NCBI RefSeq assembly: GCF_013184775.1
Contig: NZ_JAATVV010000002.1
Location: 462,301-526,300, forward strand
Length of the DNA: 64,000 bases
Source: Martelella sp. HB161492
GTDB taxonomy: Bacteria > Pseudomonadota > Alphaproteobacteria > Rhizobiales > Rhizobiaceae
Direction: 5' to 3'
How positions within the stretch are numbered: position 1 is the first letter of the stretch; each line of letters opens with the position of its first letter. Below are positions 9,138-17,222 of the stretch, piece after piece. A program made the translations under genes and the position numbers. A model generated the notes under the pieces. The model ran no database searches. It saw nothing but the letters and a program-made list of their open reading frames with translations, and was not told the DNA's origin.

Positions 9138-9171
9138 TTTAACAGGTAAACTTGCAAGTTTATCTGTTAAA
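9138..9171. promoter_or_regulatory. 34-bp near-perfect palindrome, probable MarR operator
   Basis: The left half TTTAACAGGTAAACTTG (9138-9154) is the reverse complement of the right half (9155-9171) except for one pair (9146/9163). It sits 17 bp ahead of the marR start, where a dimeric MarR repressor would overlap the promoter. The half-site is AT-rich, as is common for MarR operators. Confidence 0.75.
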
Positions 9172-9370
9172 AATTCGAAGACGGTCTCCGGACGTGCGAC
9201 ACCGGCAAAGCGGTCGTCTCCCGATATGCTGGAGCAAGGCACGCGGCGCATCCCTCTCCCGCCTGCGTCGGGCAAATCACCGTCCGGGGTGCTTCAATGC
9301 GATGAAAGCGCAGGCCGAACAGCCTGCGCTTTCATCTTTATTCCAGGCTCCGGCGGGAGCCGAAGAGGTC

Positions 9371-10132
9371 TCAGCGATCGAGGAGCGAAGCCGCATCCTG
9401 ATTGAGGTAGAGCGTTGCCTGCGGCGTCTTCTTCAGCAGCGAAGCCGGGCACATGAATGTGACCGGGCCTTCAAGCGCCGTCTTGATCACGGGCGCCTTG
9501 TCCTTTTCATGCACTAGTGCCAGCACGCGGCCCGGCTTCAGCAGGGCGTGCATGGTCAATGACAGGCCATATTTCGGAACGGCATCCATGGTCTTGAAGA
9601 TACCGTTCTTGAAGACCTGACCACGGGTCGTCGGATCAAGAGCGACAACGCGGATCACATCCTTGGTGTCGAAATCGGCCGGCGGATCATTGAAGGCCAG
9701 ATGGCCGCTTTCGCCGATGCCGACAACGCAGAGCACAGGCTGATGATCGTTGTAGATCTTCGTGTAGCGGGCGAGTTCGTCTTCCAGGGATTCAGCGGCA
9801 CCGTTCATCGGGTAGAAAGCCTTCGGCTTCACCTCATTCAGCAGATGCTTGCGCATGCGGGATGCACCGCTTTCCTCCTGGCTTTCATGGACACCCATAT
9901 AGGTATCGACATGCAGAACGGTGATCTTGCTCCATTCGATATCATTGCGCGCCTTGATGGCGGTGAAGAATTGCGGCTGGGCAGCGCCGAGCGCCATGAT
10001 GATGCAGATCTCGTCCTTCTTGGCGAGTTCGGCCTTGATGGTGGTGGCCAGCGCTTCGGCTGCGGCTTCGCCCTGTTCCTGATCGCTGGCACCGACCAGA
10101 ACTTCCAGCTCTCCATATTTCAGATGTTCCAT
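9371..10132 (-). CDS. NagB-like sugar-phosphate isomerase/deaminase with altered active site
   Basis: 253 aa, of the glucosamine-6-phosphate deaminase/isomerase (NagB/RpiA/SoxR-like) fold. VLHVDTYMGV aligns with the LDEYVG segment of NagB, so the proton-transfer Asp (Asp72 in E. coli) is kept. In the second site, GIGESGHLAFNDPP replaces GxGxDGHIAFNEP: the Asp141 equivalent is Glu, His143 is kept and the Glu148 equivalent is Asp. The shifted carboxylates suggest a substrate other than glucosamine-6-phosphate. GGAAG precedes the ATG at 10132. It lies 227 bp downstream of the GntR gene in the same direction and belongs to the operon with ROK kinase, PvcA-like protein and amino-acid importer, or to the same regulon. 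Confidence 0.8.
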   Translation of the reverse strand: MEHLKYGELEVLVGASDQEQGEAAAEALATTIKAELAKKDEICIIMALGAAQPQFFTAIKARNDIEWSKITVLHVDTYMGVHESQEESGASRMRKHLLNEVKPKAFYPMNGAAESLEDELARYTKIYNDHQPVLCVVGIGESGHLAFNDPPADFDTKDVIRVVALDPTTRGQVFKNGIFKTMDAVPKYGLSLTMHALLKPGRVLALVHEKDKAPVIKTALEGPVTFMCPASLLKKTPQATLYLNQDAASLLDR

Positions 10133-10302
10133 TTTTCTTCCTTTCTGTGGTCATTCCTGGTCGCCGAAAAGACACGACCGGTCCTTTTCAGCCAGCGGCA
10201 TCACCGCCGGCTGAATTGCGTGAAGGCTTGTCCTTCAGTGTCGGGCTAAAGCGCCTTTTGCTCCCAATGGTTCAGATCGGCGCCCTATCTGGATGTTGTT
10301 TC

Positions 10303-10349
10303 GAGCATAATCTTATCGACCCTCATTTCATTGCGGCCGGATTATGCTC
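10303..10349. repeat. Inverted repeat between GntR and NagB-like genes
   Basis: GAGCATAATC (10303-10312) and its exact reverse complement GATTATGCTC (10340-10349) are separated by 27 bp. The pattern resembles the abundant rhizobial repeats bounded by GAGCATAATC. It may also form a hairpin in the mRNA that affects expression of the downstream NagB-like gene. Confidence 0.55.
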
Positions 10350-10359
10350 TGGCGAAGCC

Positions 10360-11142
10360 TCAGCTCCGCTCTTCCCTCGGCGCATAGCGAACGCCGAAGG
10401 GAAAGGTCACGTTGAATTCGATTTCGAGGTCGACGAAGGTCTCCTCGAGAAAACGGTCGATGAGGAAATGGTCCTTCTGCCGGATCGCCTGCAGCTGCCG
10501 TGTATGCACTTCGATCATATGCTGCGCCCGATCCTCGGTCTGACTGAGCGCGCCGCGAAGCGGATTGAGCTCGCGATAGATACCGTTCATCGTCCGCCGC
10601 AGCACCTGATTGCCCGTTGCATGGGCGATACGGCGGTGAAACATGCCATCGGCCTGCAGCACGATATTCGGCTGATCAATATGCTTCTGCATCAGCACGA
10701 TCGTATCGGCGATCTGGTCCAGCTCGCGATCGGAGGCATTTTCCGCGGCCATATGATAGACGATCGGCTCGATCATCCGCCGCGCCGTGATCAGTTCGGC
10801 AACGTGATCGGCCTCCAGTGCAATCTTCTGTCCCAGCACTTCCGCAGGGATCATTTCCGAGGCAACGAAAATGCCGCCGGCCTGCCCCGGACGGATCAGC
10901 AGCACGCCGGAATTTTCGAGAACCCGCAGCGCCTGGCGCAGCGTCGGCCGCGAGACCTGCAGCTTCTCGGCCATGTCCTTTTCATTCGGCAGGCGATCGC
11001 CCTGCACCAGACCTTCAGCATCGATGGCATCGACAATGCGCTCGATGATGGTCTGGAATGTCCGGTGTACGGTGATGGGCTTAAACGCGCCGGAACTGTC
11101 TTTTCCGAACGGTTTGGCTCCCGACTGACTGGGTCGCATCAA
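10360..11142 (-). CDS. GntR family regulator (FadR/FCD subgroup)
   Basis: 260 aa. The N-terminal winged helix-turn-helix has the GntR signature (GDRLPNEKDMAEKLQVSRPT, then LRQALRVLENSGVLLIRPG, about residues 49-90). It is followed by an all-helical C-terminal FCD ligand domain whose histidine-rich positions (RRMIEPIVYHMAAE, MFHRRIAHATGN, HTRQL) would bind a metal and a small acid. The start overlaps the ROK kinase stop by 4 bp, so the two are translationally coupled. It is the obvious in-operon regulator of the importer / PvcA-like / ROK / NagB-like unit. Confidence 0.88.
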   Translation of the reverse strand: MMRPSQSGAKPFGKDSSGAFKPITVHRTFQTIIERIVDAIDAEGLVQGDRLPNEKDMAEKLQVSRPTLRQALRVLENSGVLLIRPGQAGGIFVASEMIPAEVLGQKIALEADHVAELITARRMIEPIVYHMAAENASDRELDQIADTIVLMQKHIDQPNIVLQADGMFHRRIAHATGNQVLRRTMNGIYRELNPLRGALSQTEDRAQHMIEVHTRQLQAIRQKDHFLIDRFLEETFVDLEIEFNVTFPFGVRYAPREERS

Positions 11143-12014
11143 AACGCCTCTTCCCTCTCCTTAAGCCCCAGGATCACACCGCGCTCTGCGGCATGATCGA
11201 GTGGTGAAATCGCGATCTCGGCGACAAACGGCTTTGAAAGGCCATCATGGTAGACATCGCTTGCCGGGCCGAGAAAATCCGCCGCCGCATGCTTGATCGA
11301 ACCGTTGATGGCAATTCTCTCCGGATGGTAGAATCGCGAGATCATCTGCATGGTTTCCCCGAGATAGCGCGCAAAGATGCGCACCGTTTTCTGTGCTGCC
11401 GCCTCTCCTAGCCGCGCACGCGCAAAGATTGTTACGGCTTCCGCACGATCTTCACAAAGTTTTTCGTATATTTCCCGCATGCCGCGTCCGCACACCGTGC
11501 GATCCAGCGAGCGGTACTCGCCCAGCTCCTCGACATAGACCGGCTGCTCGGAAATCAGGCCTGCGGCATAGCTGCCACGCAGCACCGCCCCATCGTAAAA
11601 GCCGATCCCGATTCCCGTACCAATGTTGAGCAATGCCACAGGCCTGTCGCGCGATGCCTCAACGAGACGCGCTTCGGCGATACCCATGGCATGAAGATCA
11701 TCATCGGCGTGAACTGTCTTCTTCAGTCGCTCGGCCAGATAGGCCTGCAGCGGAAAGTCGACAAGGCCGCCCATCAGCGAGGAATAGACCACATGACCCC
11801 GGTCGAGAATTCCGTTGAGGGAAACCCCGACCCTTGCGACACCCGGCGGACAGACAGCTTCGATCAGCGACGCCAGATCTGCAGCAAAAGCCTTGGTGCC
11901 GCGCCGCATCAGCGCCGTTGGCGTGCGTCCGAGCGGCAGGACATGATTATCTTCGTCAATGAGACAGTACTGGATCTTGGTGCCACCAATATCCACACAG
12001 AAATCCACCGTCAT
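11139..12014 (-). CDS. ROK family sugar kinase
   Basis: 291 aa. The N-terminal phosphate-binding loop is CVDIGGTKIQYCLID (residues 6-20), and the family's ADDDLHAMGIAE and NIGTGIGIGF segments follow, the latter being the second phosphate motif. The usual ROK CxCGxxGC zinc site is not visible; only VCGRGMREIYE marks that region, so this is a zinc-free member. It probably phosphorylates a hexose, an amino sugar or an N-substituted sugar brought in by the operon's ABC importer, before the NagB-like enzyme. The start overlaps the stop of the PvcA-like gene by 4 bp and the end overlaps the GntR start by 4 bp. Confidence 0.85.
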   Translation of the reverse strand: MTVDFCVDIGGTKIQYCLIDEDNHVLPLGRTPTALMRRGTKAFAADLASLIEAVCPPGVARVGVSLNGILDRGHVVYSSLMGGLVDFPLQAYLAERLKKTVHADDDLHAMGIAEARLVEASRDRPVALLNIGTGIGIGFYDGAVLRGSYAAGLISEQPVYVEELGEYRSLDRTVCGRGMREIYEKLCEDRAEAVTIFARARLGEAAAQKTVRIFARYLGETMQMISRFYHPERIAINGSIKHAAADFLGPASDVYHDGLSKPFVAEIAISPLDHAAERGVILGLKEREEAF

Positions 12015-13120
12015 CCAAGCACCCGATAGCCGATCGGCGCCGGATCGGCTTCGCCGTCAAGATGAAGCGCTTCCAGAACCATGTTCTCCATGCCGCCGAG
12101 ATAGCGGATCGTCCATCGCCCGTCGGCGCCGAGCACCGGCACACCATGATAAGGCAGGATCTTCGACCAGGTATTGACCGGCGTCACCGCCAGATTTTCG
12201 GGTTTCGGCGAGACAGTCAGCTTCAGTGCGTTGGGTCTGAGATTATGCAGATAGCCCGTCGAATCCCTGAGATTGATGATGGCGCGATAGGCAAAGACCT
12301 GCCGGTGCGCAACCTTCTCGATATAGTCCCGGACATAACGCAGCGCCGATTCCGTCTGATCCGGATCATAGGCGGCGGCCAAAAGCTCCGGCTCGTAATC
12401 CTGTGTCGGAACCGATGTGCGCGACGCCTTCACCGTCGTCGCATAGGCATCGACGATCCCGGCCTCGCCCTGGGCATGCAGCTCGCGCAGGCGCTCCTGC
12501 TCATGGATCCAGCGCGCCTCAAAATTGGGAATATCGCTGACCATCGTATCCAGGCTGTGAAACGTCACCCGCTGCGGATCGACACCGGCTACAGCGACAC
12601 TCGCGGCAATGCCGGCGCGATAGGCGGCAATATCCTCAGGCGGCACGCCCTGGCAGCGGCCGAGAATGCCTTCCTCAAGGATCGTCAGGCGGGCGCCCGG
12701 CGCGTAGACAGCGCCAACGGCGTCAAGGACCGCCTGGAACCGGCGCAGCATCAGAGCCTCTCCGAGATCGGGCGCCTTGCGGTCCGTCTTCAGCGGATTG
12801 GGCGACTTGTAGGGAAAGGCCATCGACACGAATTCGAGCGGCTTGCCGGCTTCGACAAAGTGGCTGATCTTCTTCAGCCAGGCCGCGCGATTGGCCGGAA
12901 TGAAGGACGGATCGCCAAACAGCACCTCCGGATCTTCGAAGATCGACAGGATACGCTCCTGCGTCGTGCCGTTACTGGCTGCCGTGACGATGATATCATT
13001 GCCAAGCAGCAGGGCATTGAGCGCTTCGGCATTTGCGACCGTCTTCTTCTCGATCTTCGGCGGCGTGAAACGCTTCGGCAATTCGGCGTTGACGTAAATA
13101 TAGGGGCTGGGCATCGGCAA
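12011..13120 (-). CDS. DIT1/PvcA (isonitrile synthase) family protein
   Basis: 369 aa. I assign this to the DIT1/PvcA family on the block FVSMAFPYKSPNPLKT (about residues 98-113) followed by PDLGEALMLRRFQ and YAPGARLTIL, which is the conserved FPxKSPNxxK - PDxGExLxL - YxPGAxxTI order of that family. Characterised members convert tryptophan or tyrosine plus ribulose-5-phosphate into an isonitrile (PvcA/IsnA) or make dityrosine precursors (Dit1). No PvcB-type iron/2-oxoglutarate oxygenase is present here. Instead the gene sits between an amino-acid ABC importer and a ROK kinase. AAGAAG lies 7 bases before the ATG. The ends overlap or abut neighbours (6 bp to the ATPase, 4 bp overlap with ROK), so it is a true operon member. 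The reaction is unknown. Confidence 0.75.
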   Translation of the reverse strand: MPMPSPYIYVNAELPKRFTPPKIEKKTVANAEALNALLLGNDIIVTAASNGTTQERILSIFEDPEVLFGDPSFIPANRAAWLKKISHFVEAGKPLEFVSMAFPYKSPNPLKTDRKAPDLGEALMLRRFQAVLDAVGAVYAPGARLTILEEGILGRCQGVPPEDIAAYRAGIAASVAVAGVDPQRVTFHSLDTMVSDIPNFEARWIHEQERLRELHAQGEAGIVDAYATTVKASRTSVPTQDYEPELLAAAYDPDQTESALRYVRDYIEKVAHRQVFAYRAIINLRDSTGYLHNLRPNALKLTVSPKPENLAVTPVNTWSKILPYHGVPVLGADGRWTIRYLGGMENMVLEALHLDGEADPAPIGYRVLG

Positions 13121-13126
13121 TCTTCT

Positions 13127-13927
13127 TTACTGACGGATCCGCGACAGGAATTCTGCCGTGCGCGGATGCTTGGAATTGCGGATCACGTCCGATGGCAAAC
13201 CGGCTTCGGCAACACGGCCGTGATCAATGAAATAGAGCATGTCGCCGACTTCCTCGGCGAAGGTGATTTCGTGGGTAACGACCATCATGGTCATGCCGTC
13301 GCGGATCAGATCCCGCATCACGGCCAGAACCTCACCAACAAGTTCCGGATCGAGGGCCGACGTCGGCTCGTCGAACAGGACAAGTGAAGGATTGGCAGCA
13401 ATCGCCCGGGCGATGGCCACGCGCTGCTGCTGACCACCGGACAATTGCGCCGGAAAGGCATCGGCGCGATTGGCAAGACCGACGCGGTCCAGCAGCAGCT
13501 TGCCGCGTTCAAACGCCTCGTCGCGATTCATCTTCAAGACCATGCGCAGGCCGGCGGTGACATTTTCAAGCGCAGTCATGTTGGGAAACAGATTGAAGCG
13601 CTGGAACACCATGCCGATGCTGCCGCGCCGGCGGGCCGTGGTTTTCGGATGGGCCTCGACGAATCGGTTGCCACGCCGTTCCGCGCCGACGAGATAATCC
13701 TCGACCCAGAGCTGACCGCCCTCATAGCTTTCGAGGCTGTTGACGCAGCGAAGAAGCGTGCTCTTGCCGGAGCCGGACGGGCCGATGACAAAGGCCGCCT
13801 GAGCGCGCTTGACCGTCAGGTCAATGCCCTTGAGCACTTCGAGATGACCGTAATTTTTCTTCAGGTCGTGAATGCGGATGACATCGTCCGCCGGCCCGGA
13901 AGCGGGCATATCGTGAACCATGTTCAT
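13127..13927 (-). CDS. Polar amino acid ABC transporter ATP-binding protein
   Basis: 266 aa, GlnQ/HisP type ATPase. Walker A GPSGSGKST, Q-loop in VFQRFNLFPNMT, signature LSGGQQQRVAIARA, Walker B LVLFDEPTSALDPE and the switch histidine in VVTHEITFAEE are all present. It energises uptake by the permease encoded 3 bp upstream and the receptor beyond. Genes immediately downstream encode the PvcA-like protein and the kinase, which ties uptake to their metabolism. Confidence 0.93.
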   Translation of the reverse strand: MNMVHDMPASGPADDVIRIHDLKKNYGHLEVLKGIDLTVKRAQAAFVIGPSGSGKSTLLRCVNSLESYEGGQLWVEDYLVGAERRGNRFVEAHPKTTARRRGSIGMVFQRFNLFPNMTALENVTAGLRMVLKMNRDEAFERGKLLLDRVGLANRADAFPAQLSGGQQQRVAIARAIAANPSLVLFDEPTSALDPELVGEVLAVMRDLIRDGMTMMVVTHEITFAEEVGDMLYFIDHGRVAEAGLPSDVIRNSKHPRTAEFLSRIRQ

Positions 13928-13930
13928 CTC

Positions 13931-14806
13931 CTATTTCTCTGTCGTCACGGTCCGGCGCTTCGTGCTGGCACTGCGCGCCAGACGCTTCTCCAGCCAGGCC
14001 TGACCGAGTGAGGCGATCGACACGAGGATCAGGTACCAGATGGAAGCCACCATCAGCATTTCGATCACATAGAAGGTCTGAGCGGCGATGCTTTGCGTCG
14101 TTCCGAGGATTTCCCGCGTGCCGATGACATAGACGAGCGAGGTTGACTTCAAGAGGTCGATGGCGAGATTTCCCGCCGTTGGAATAATCACCCGAACGGC
14201 CTGCGGCAGGACGATCTTCATCAGCGCATGCCCCGGCGTCATGCCGATCGAAAGCGCGGCCTCGGTCTGTCCCGGATCGACAGAGATCAGGCCGCCACGA
14301 ATGATCTCGCACATGAAGGCCGAGACATTCAGAAACAGGCCAAGCAGCGCCGCCGTCGTCGGATTGATCAGACTGTTGGTGGCAATCGCGTGACCGGCGA
14401 TCTCGATCTTGGGCAGGAAGAGCCCGAGATTGAACCAGAAAACGATCTGCACCAGCAGCGGCGTCCCGCGGAAGAACCAGATATAGACCGAGGCAATCGC
14501 CTCAAGCACCGGATTGCGCGAGATCCGCATGGCGGCCAGCAAAGTGCCGAGGACGAGCGAACCGACGAAGGACACGACGGTCAGGACCAGGGTCGTGCGA
14601 ACGCCCTTCAGAACCACGTCCGAAAACAAATAGTCGGCCACCACATTCCAGCGGATCTGGCCACTGCCAAGGACGATCCAGGCCGCAACACATACGACGG
14701 CAACGGCAATCAGGGCGAAGACGATGTTGCGGATCAGAGGCCCCGACCTGCGATGAATGCGCAGGCCGGCGTCCAGTGTGGGATGAGATATGATCTCATG
14801 TGTCAT
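13931..14806 (-). CDS. Polar amino acid ABC transporter permease
   Basis: 291 aa, HisM/GlnP family inner-membrane subunit. The family core is seen in 'SFVGSLVLGTLLAAMRIS', 'YIWFFRGTPLLVQIVFWF' and the EAA loop 'EAALSIGMTPGHALMKIVLPQA'. There is an extra hydrophobic segment near the N-terminus (IVFALIAVAVVCVAAWIVL). Only one permease gene is present, so it probably works as a homodimer. It is followed 3 bp later by the ATPase gene. Confidence 0.93.
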   Translation of the reverse strand: MTHEIISHPTLDAGLRIHRRSGPLIRNIVFALIAVAVVCVAAWIVLGSGQIRWNVVADYLFSDVVLKGVRTTLVLTVVSFVGSLVLGTLLAAMRISRNPVLEAIASVYIWFFRGTPLLVQIVFWFNLGLFLPKIEIAGHAIATNSLINPTTAALLGLFLNVSAFMCEIIRGGLISVDPGQTEAALSIGMTPGHALMKIVLPQAVRVIIPTAGNLAIDLLKSTSLVYVIGTREILGTTQSIAAQTFYVIEMLMVASIWYLILVSIASLGQAWLEKRLARSASTKRRTVTTEK

Positions 14807-14823
14807 GCGAACATGCCCGCCGA

Positions 14824-15723
14824 TCAGAACAGCGCATCATTCAGCGTGATCGGATCAAGCCCGCCGTCGCCGACGCTCCACTTGTCCATGATCTTCTGGT
14901 AGCTGCCGTCTTCGGCCATCGCCTGCATGGCTCCGGCAAGCGCCGCCATCATGTCCGTCTTGTCCTTGGCAAAGGCAATGCCCTGATTGGCGGGGGCAAA
15001 GCGTGGAACAGGTGACAGTTCAAGCTGGGTCTGGATACCTTCGGTCGCGGTGTGAAGCGTGTAGTTCGAGACACCATAGGTGTTCATGGTCGCATCGGCC
15101 TGGCCGCTGGCAACGGCCAGATACGGACCGGACTGATCAGCCGTCTCCGTCAAAGCGACAGGCATTTCGCACTTCTTGTTCAGATCATCGATGATGGCAG
15201 GAAACAGCGATCCGGTGACGATTGCGACCTTCTTGCCGCAGAGATCCTCCATCGTCTTGATATCCAGAGGGTTGCCCTTCTTGACGATGACGCCGGAACC
15301 TTCCTGCGAATAGTCGATGAAGTTCACAACCTCTTCGCGGGCCTTGGTGTCCGCCATGGCACTGACATAGAAATCGTAGCGGCCCGACTGAACACCGGGA
15401 ATGCCGGCCGTGAACTGAATAACACTCCAGTCAATGGTGAGGCCGAGACGCTTTGCCGCCTCGTTCATGACATCGACGTCCACGCCGACAGCTTTGCCGG
15501 TCGCCTCATCGACGAAAGACCATGGCGCATTGCCATCCGTGGTGGCCGCTGCAAGCGTGCCCTTTTCCTTGACATCGGACGGCAGCATCTCTGTCCATCC
15601 CGTTTCGGCGGCCATCTTCGGCGTCACCTCAAGCGATTGTGCTGCGGCAGTCTCTGCCAGGCAGGCAAAGGCGACACCGCAGAGCGCGGCACTCAGAAAG
15701 GCTGTGGTTTTGGAGCGGGTCAT
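14824..15723 (-). CDS. Amino acid ABC transporter substrate-binding protein
   Basis: 299 aa periplasmic receptor of family 3 (Glu/His/opine type). The signal peptide ends near ACLAETAAA. The mature protein carries KEKGTLAAATTDGNAPWSFV, the family block GVDVDVMNEAAKRLGL and the lobe-2 strand GKKVAIVTGSLF. AAGGGG precedes the ATG at 15723. It is the first gene of the leftward operon and the promoter-proximal region carries AAAGGGA/TCCCTTT inverted repeats. The ligand is unknown; an amino acid or an amino-acid conjugate fits best. Confidence 0.92.
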   Translation of the reverse strand: MTRSKTTAFLSAALCGVAFACLAETAAAQSLEVTPKMAAETGWTEMLPSDVKEKGTLAAATTDGNAPWSFVDEATGKAVGVDVDVMNEAAKRLGLTIDWSVIQFTAGIPGVQSGRYDFYVSAMADTKAREEVVNFIDYSQEGSGVIVKKGNPLDIKTMEDLCGKKVAIVTGSLFPAIIDDLNKKCEMPVALTETADQSGPYLAVASGQADATMNTYGVSNYTLHTATEGIQTQLELSPVPRFAPANQGIAFAKDKTDMMAALAGAMQAMAEDGSYQKIMDKWSVGDGGLDPITLNDALF

Positions 15724-15758
15724 AGGTCGTTCCCCTTGGTTTTATGTTGACGACGACA

Positions 15759-15802
15759 AAAGGGATACTCGTTTTCCCTTTAAATGGCAATAGGGTTTCC
15801 CT
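15759..15802. promoter_or_regulatory. Inverted repeats AAAGGGA-n9-TCCCTTT and AGGGTTTCCCT upstream of the SBP operon
   Basis: AAAGGGA (15759-15765) pairs with TCCCTTT (15775-15781), and a second small palindrome AGGG-TTT-CCCT lies at 15792-15802. They stand 36-79 bp before the SBP start and face the divergent LysR gene. A regulator site (GntR or LysR) is likely, but which protein binds cannot be told. Confidence 0.5.
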
Positions 15803-16091
15803 TTGACTTTTTTAATCGACCCCGACAAGGGCACCGACAGGCTTTCGCCACCGGTCGGAAACGCGCCGCCGGGACCTGCGACCGCCACCCCCACCGGCAT
15901 CATCGGGGGTGGCCAATGCGGCAGATCTCGGCCATTGTCAGCGTCAGCGCCTGCACCCTGGCGGTCTCAAGAATCACGCCTGCCCCGCGCATCGGCGATC
16001 CGCCCCAGGCGGCCGAAACACCGATCTGGTATCGCAGGACCCGCTCTTGCCGGACCAGTGGTCGCGCGGCGCATGCAAACGGGAAACGACA
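15803..16091. other. Rest of the SBP - lysR intergenic region
   Basis: The divergent space between 15724 and 16091 is 368 bp. Apart from the inverted repeats at 15759-15802 I see no gene. Open frames upstream of lysR (to 15909) lack recognisable protein sequence. Confidence 0.5.
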
Positions 16092-16997
16092 ATGAACATC
16101 AAACAGCTGGAAGTGTTCCGAGCGGTACTTTCCACCGGTTCGACCATTGCGGCAGCGAAGAATACCGGCCTCAGCCAGTCCGGCGTGAGCCGCATCGTGC
16201 AGCAGCTGGAAGACGAATTGCAGCTCACCCTGTTCTTGCGGGAGAAAGGCCGGCTTCTGCCCACCCCGGAAGCACGGACACTGGAGGCCGAGGCGCGAAC
16301 GGTGCTTCTGAACGTCGAACGCTTTTCCCAGCTCGCGGAAGATATCCGCACGGGAACCTCGCAGACGGAGTTCGTCCGGATCGGTCTACCCAACAGCATG
16401 TGGGAGAACTTCGCCCCGCTGATGCTGAAGGATTATGCGCGTGAATTTCCGGGCGTTCGGGTCGAGACCTTTTTCGAAACCACGACAACCATTCAGCGCA
16501 TGATCGAGCAGCGGGCGATCGATTTCGGCTTTCTTCGGCACGAAGGCGAAATCTCGCCGGGCATCGGGCTTGAAATCGTCGCCCGCGGCGAAAGCGTCTG
16601 TGTCATTCCGCAAGCACATCGTCTGGCCGGATATGAACGCATCACGCCCGATGATCTGCGCGGTGAACCGCTCGTCATGCTCGGACGGCAGCGCGAGCAT
16701 AGGGGGATTCTCGACCGGATCTTTTCCGCAGCCGCCGTGCGCCCCGATGTCCATATCGAGACCCATTCCAATTCCTCCGCCTGCGCCTATGTCGCCGAAG
16801 GGCTCGGCATTGCCATCGCCAGCAGTTTCTACGCCAATCTCTATCGTCACCTGCCGATCGTGCAGCGCCCGTTTCAGCCGAGCCTGAAGCAGGAATTCGG
16901 CATTGCGACGGCCGTGGGCATGCCGCTTTCTCTGGCTGCCAATGGTCTCCGCGAGGCACTGAAACGGCAGATTATCCGCTCGCAGGGCGGAAACTGA
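16092..16997 (+). CDS. LysR family transcriptional regulator
   Basis: 301 aa from the ATG at 16092 (MNIKQLEVFRAVLSTGS), the canonical LysR start; an upstream extension of the frame to 15909 has no family similarity. The wHTH occupies residues 1-60 (AAAKNTGLSQSGVSRIVQQLE) and is followed by the periplasmic-binding-like effector domain. It diverges from the amino-acid ABC / PvcA-like operon and lies 225 bp ahead of the peptide operon, so either could be its target. LysR proteins typically control the divergent neighbour. Confidence 0.9.
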   Translation: MNIKQLEVFRAVLSTGSTIAAAKNTGLSQSGVSRIVQQLEDELQLTLFLREKGRLLPTPEARTLEAEARTVLLNVERFSQLAEDIRTGTSQTEFVRIGLPNSMWENFAPLMLKDYAREFPGVRVETFFETTTTIQRMIEQRAIDFGFLRHEGEISPGIGLEIVARGESVCVIPQAHRLAGYERITPDDLRGEPLVMLGRQREHRGILDRIFSAAAVRPDVHIETHSNSSACAYVAEGLGIAIASSFYANLYRHLPIVQRPFQPSLKQEFGIATAVGMPLSLAANGLREALKRQIIRSQGGN

Positions 16998-17109
16998 TCC
17001 TTCCAGAATTCATGAAAAATGTTTATATTCAATCGTTTGGAATGATTATCTGAAAAACACAACCGTCCCCTGCCAGGACCGTTATCCAGCGTCACGGCCG
17101 CATATATCT

Positions 17110-17123
17110 ATGAATTTTTTCAT
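17110..17123. promoter_or_regulatory. Small palindrome upstream of the peptide operon
   Basis: ATGAATTTTTTCAT (ATGAA-TTTT-TTCAT) lies about 100 bp before the dppB-like start within an AT-rich stretch. It may be an operator; nothing else supports this. Confidence 0.3.
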
Positions 17124-17222
17124 AATATTGCGGCATCAAATTCCTATCGTCATAATCTTTTCAAAATCAGGCAAACGGAAACCAAACCTCACCAAAGAGG
17201 TGCCGTTGCAAGAGGGGTATAA

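Noticed and set aside
9152-9517. 121-codon plus frame beside marR
   Set aside because: It begins inside the palindrome and runs antisense into the NagB-like gene without family similarity.
15909-16091. 61-codon upstream extension of the lysR frame
   Set aside because: LysR proteins start with the MNIKQLEVF-type sequence at 16092; the extension has no similarity.
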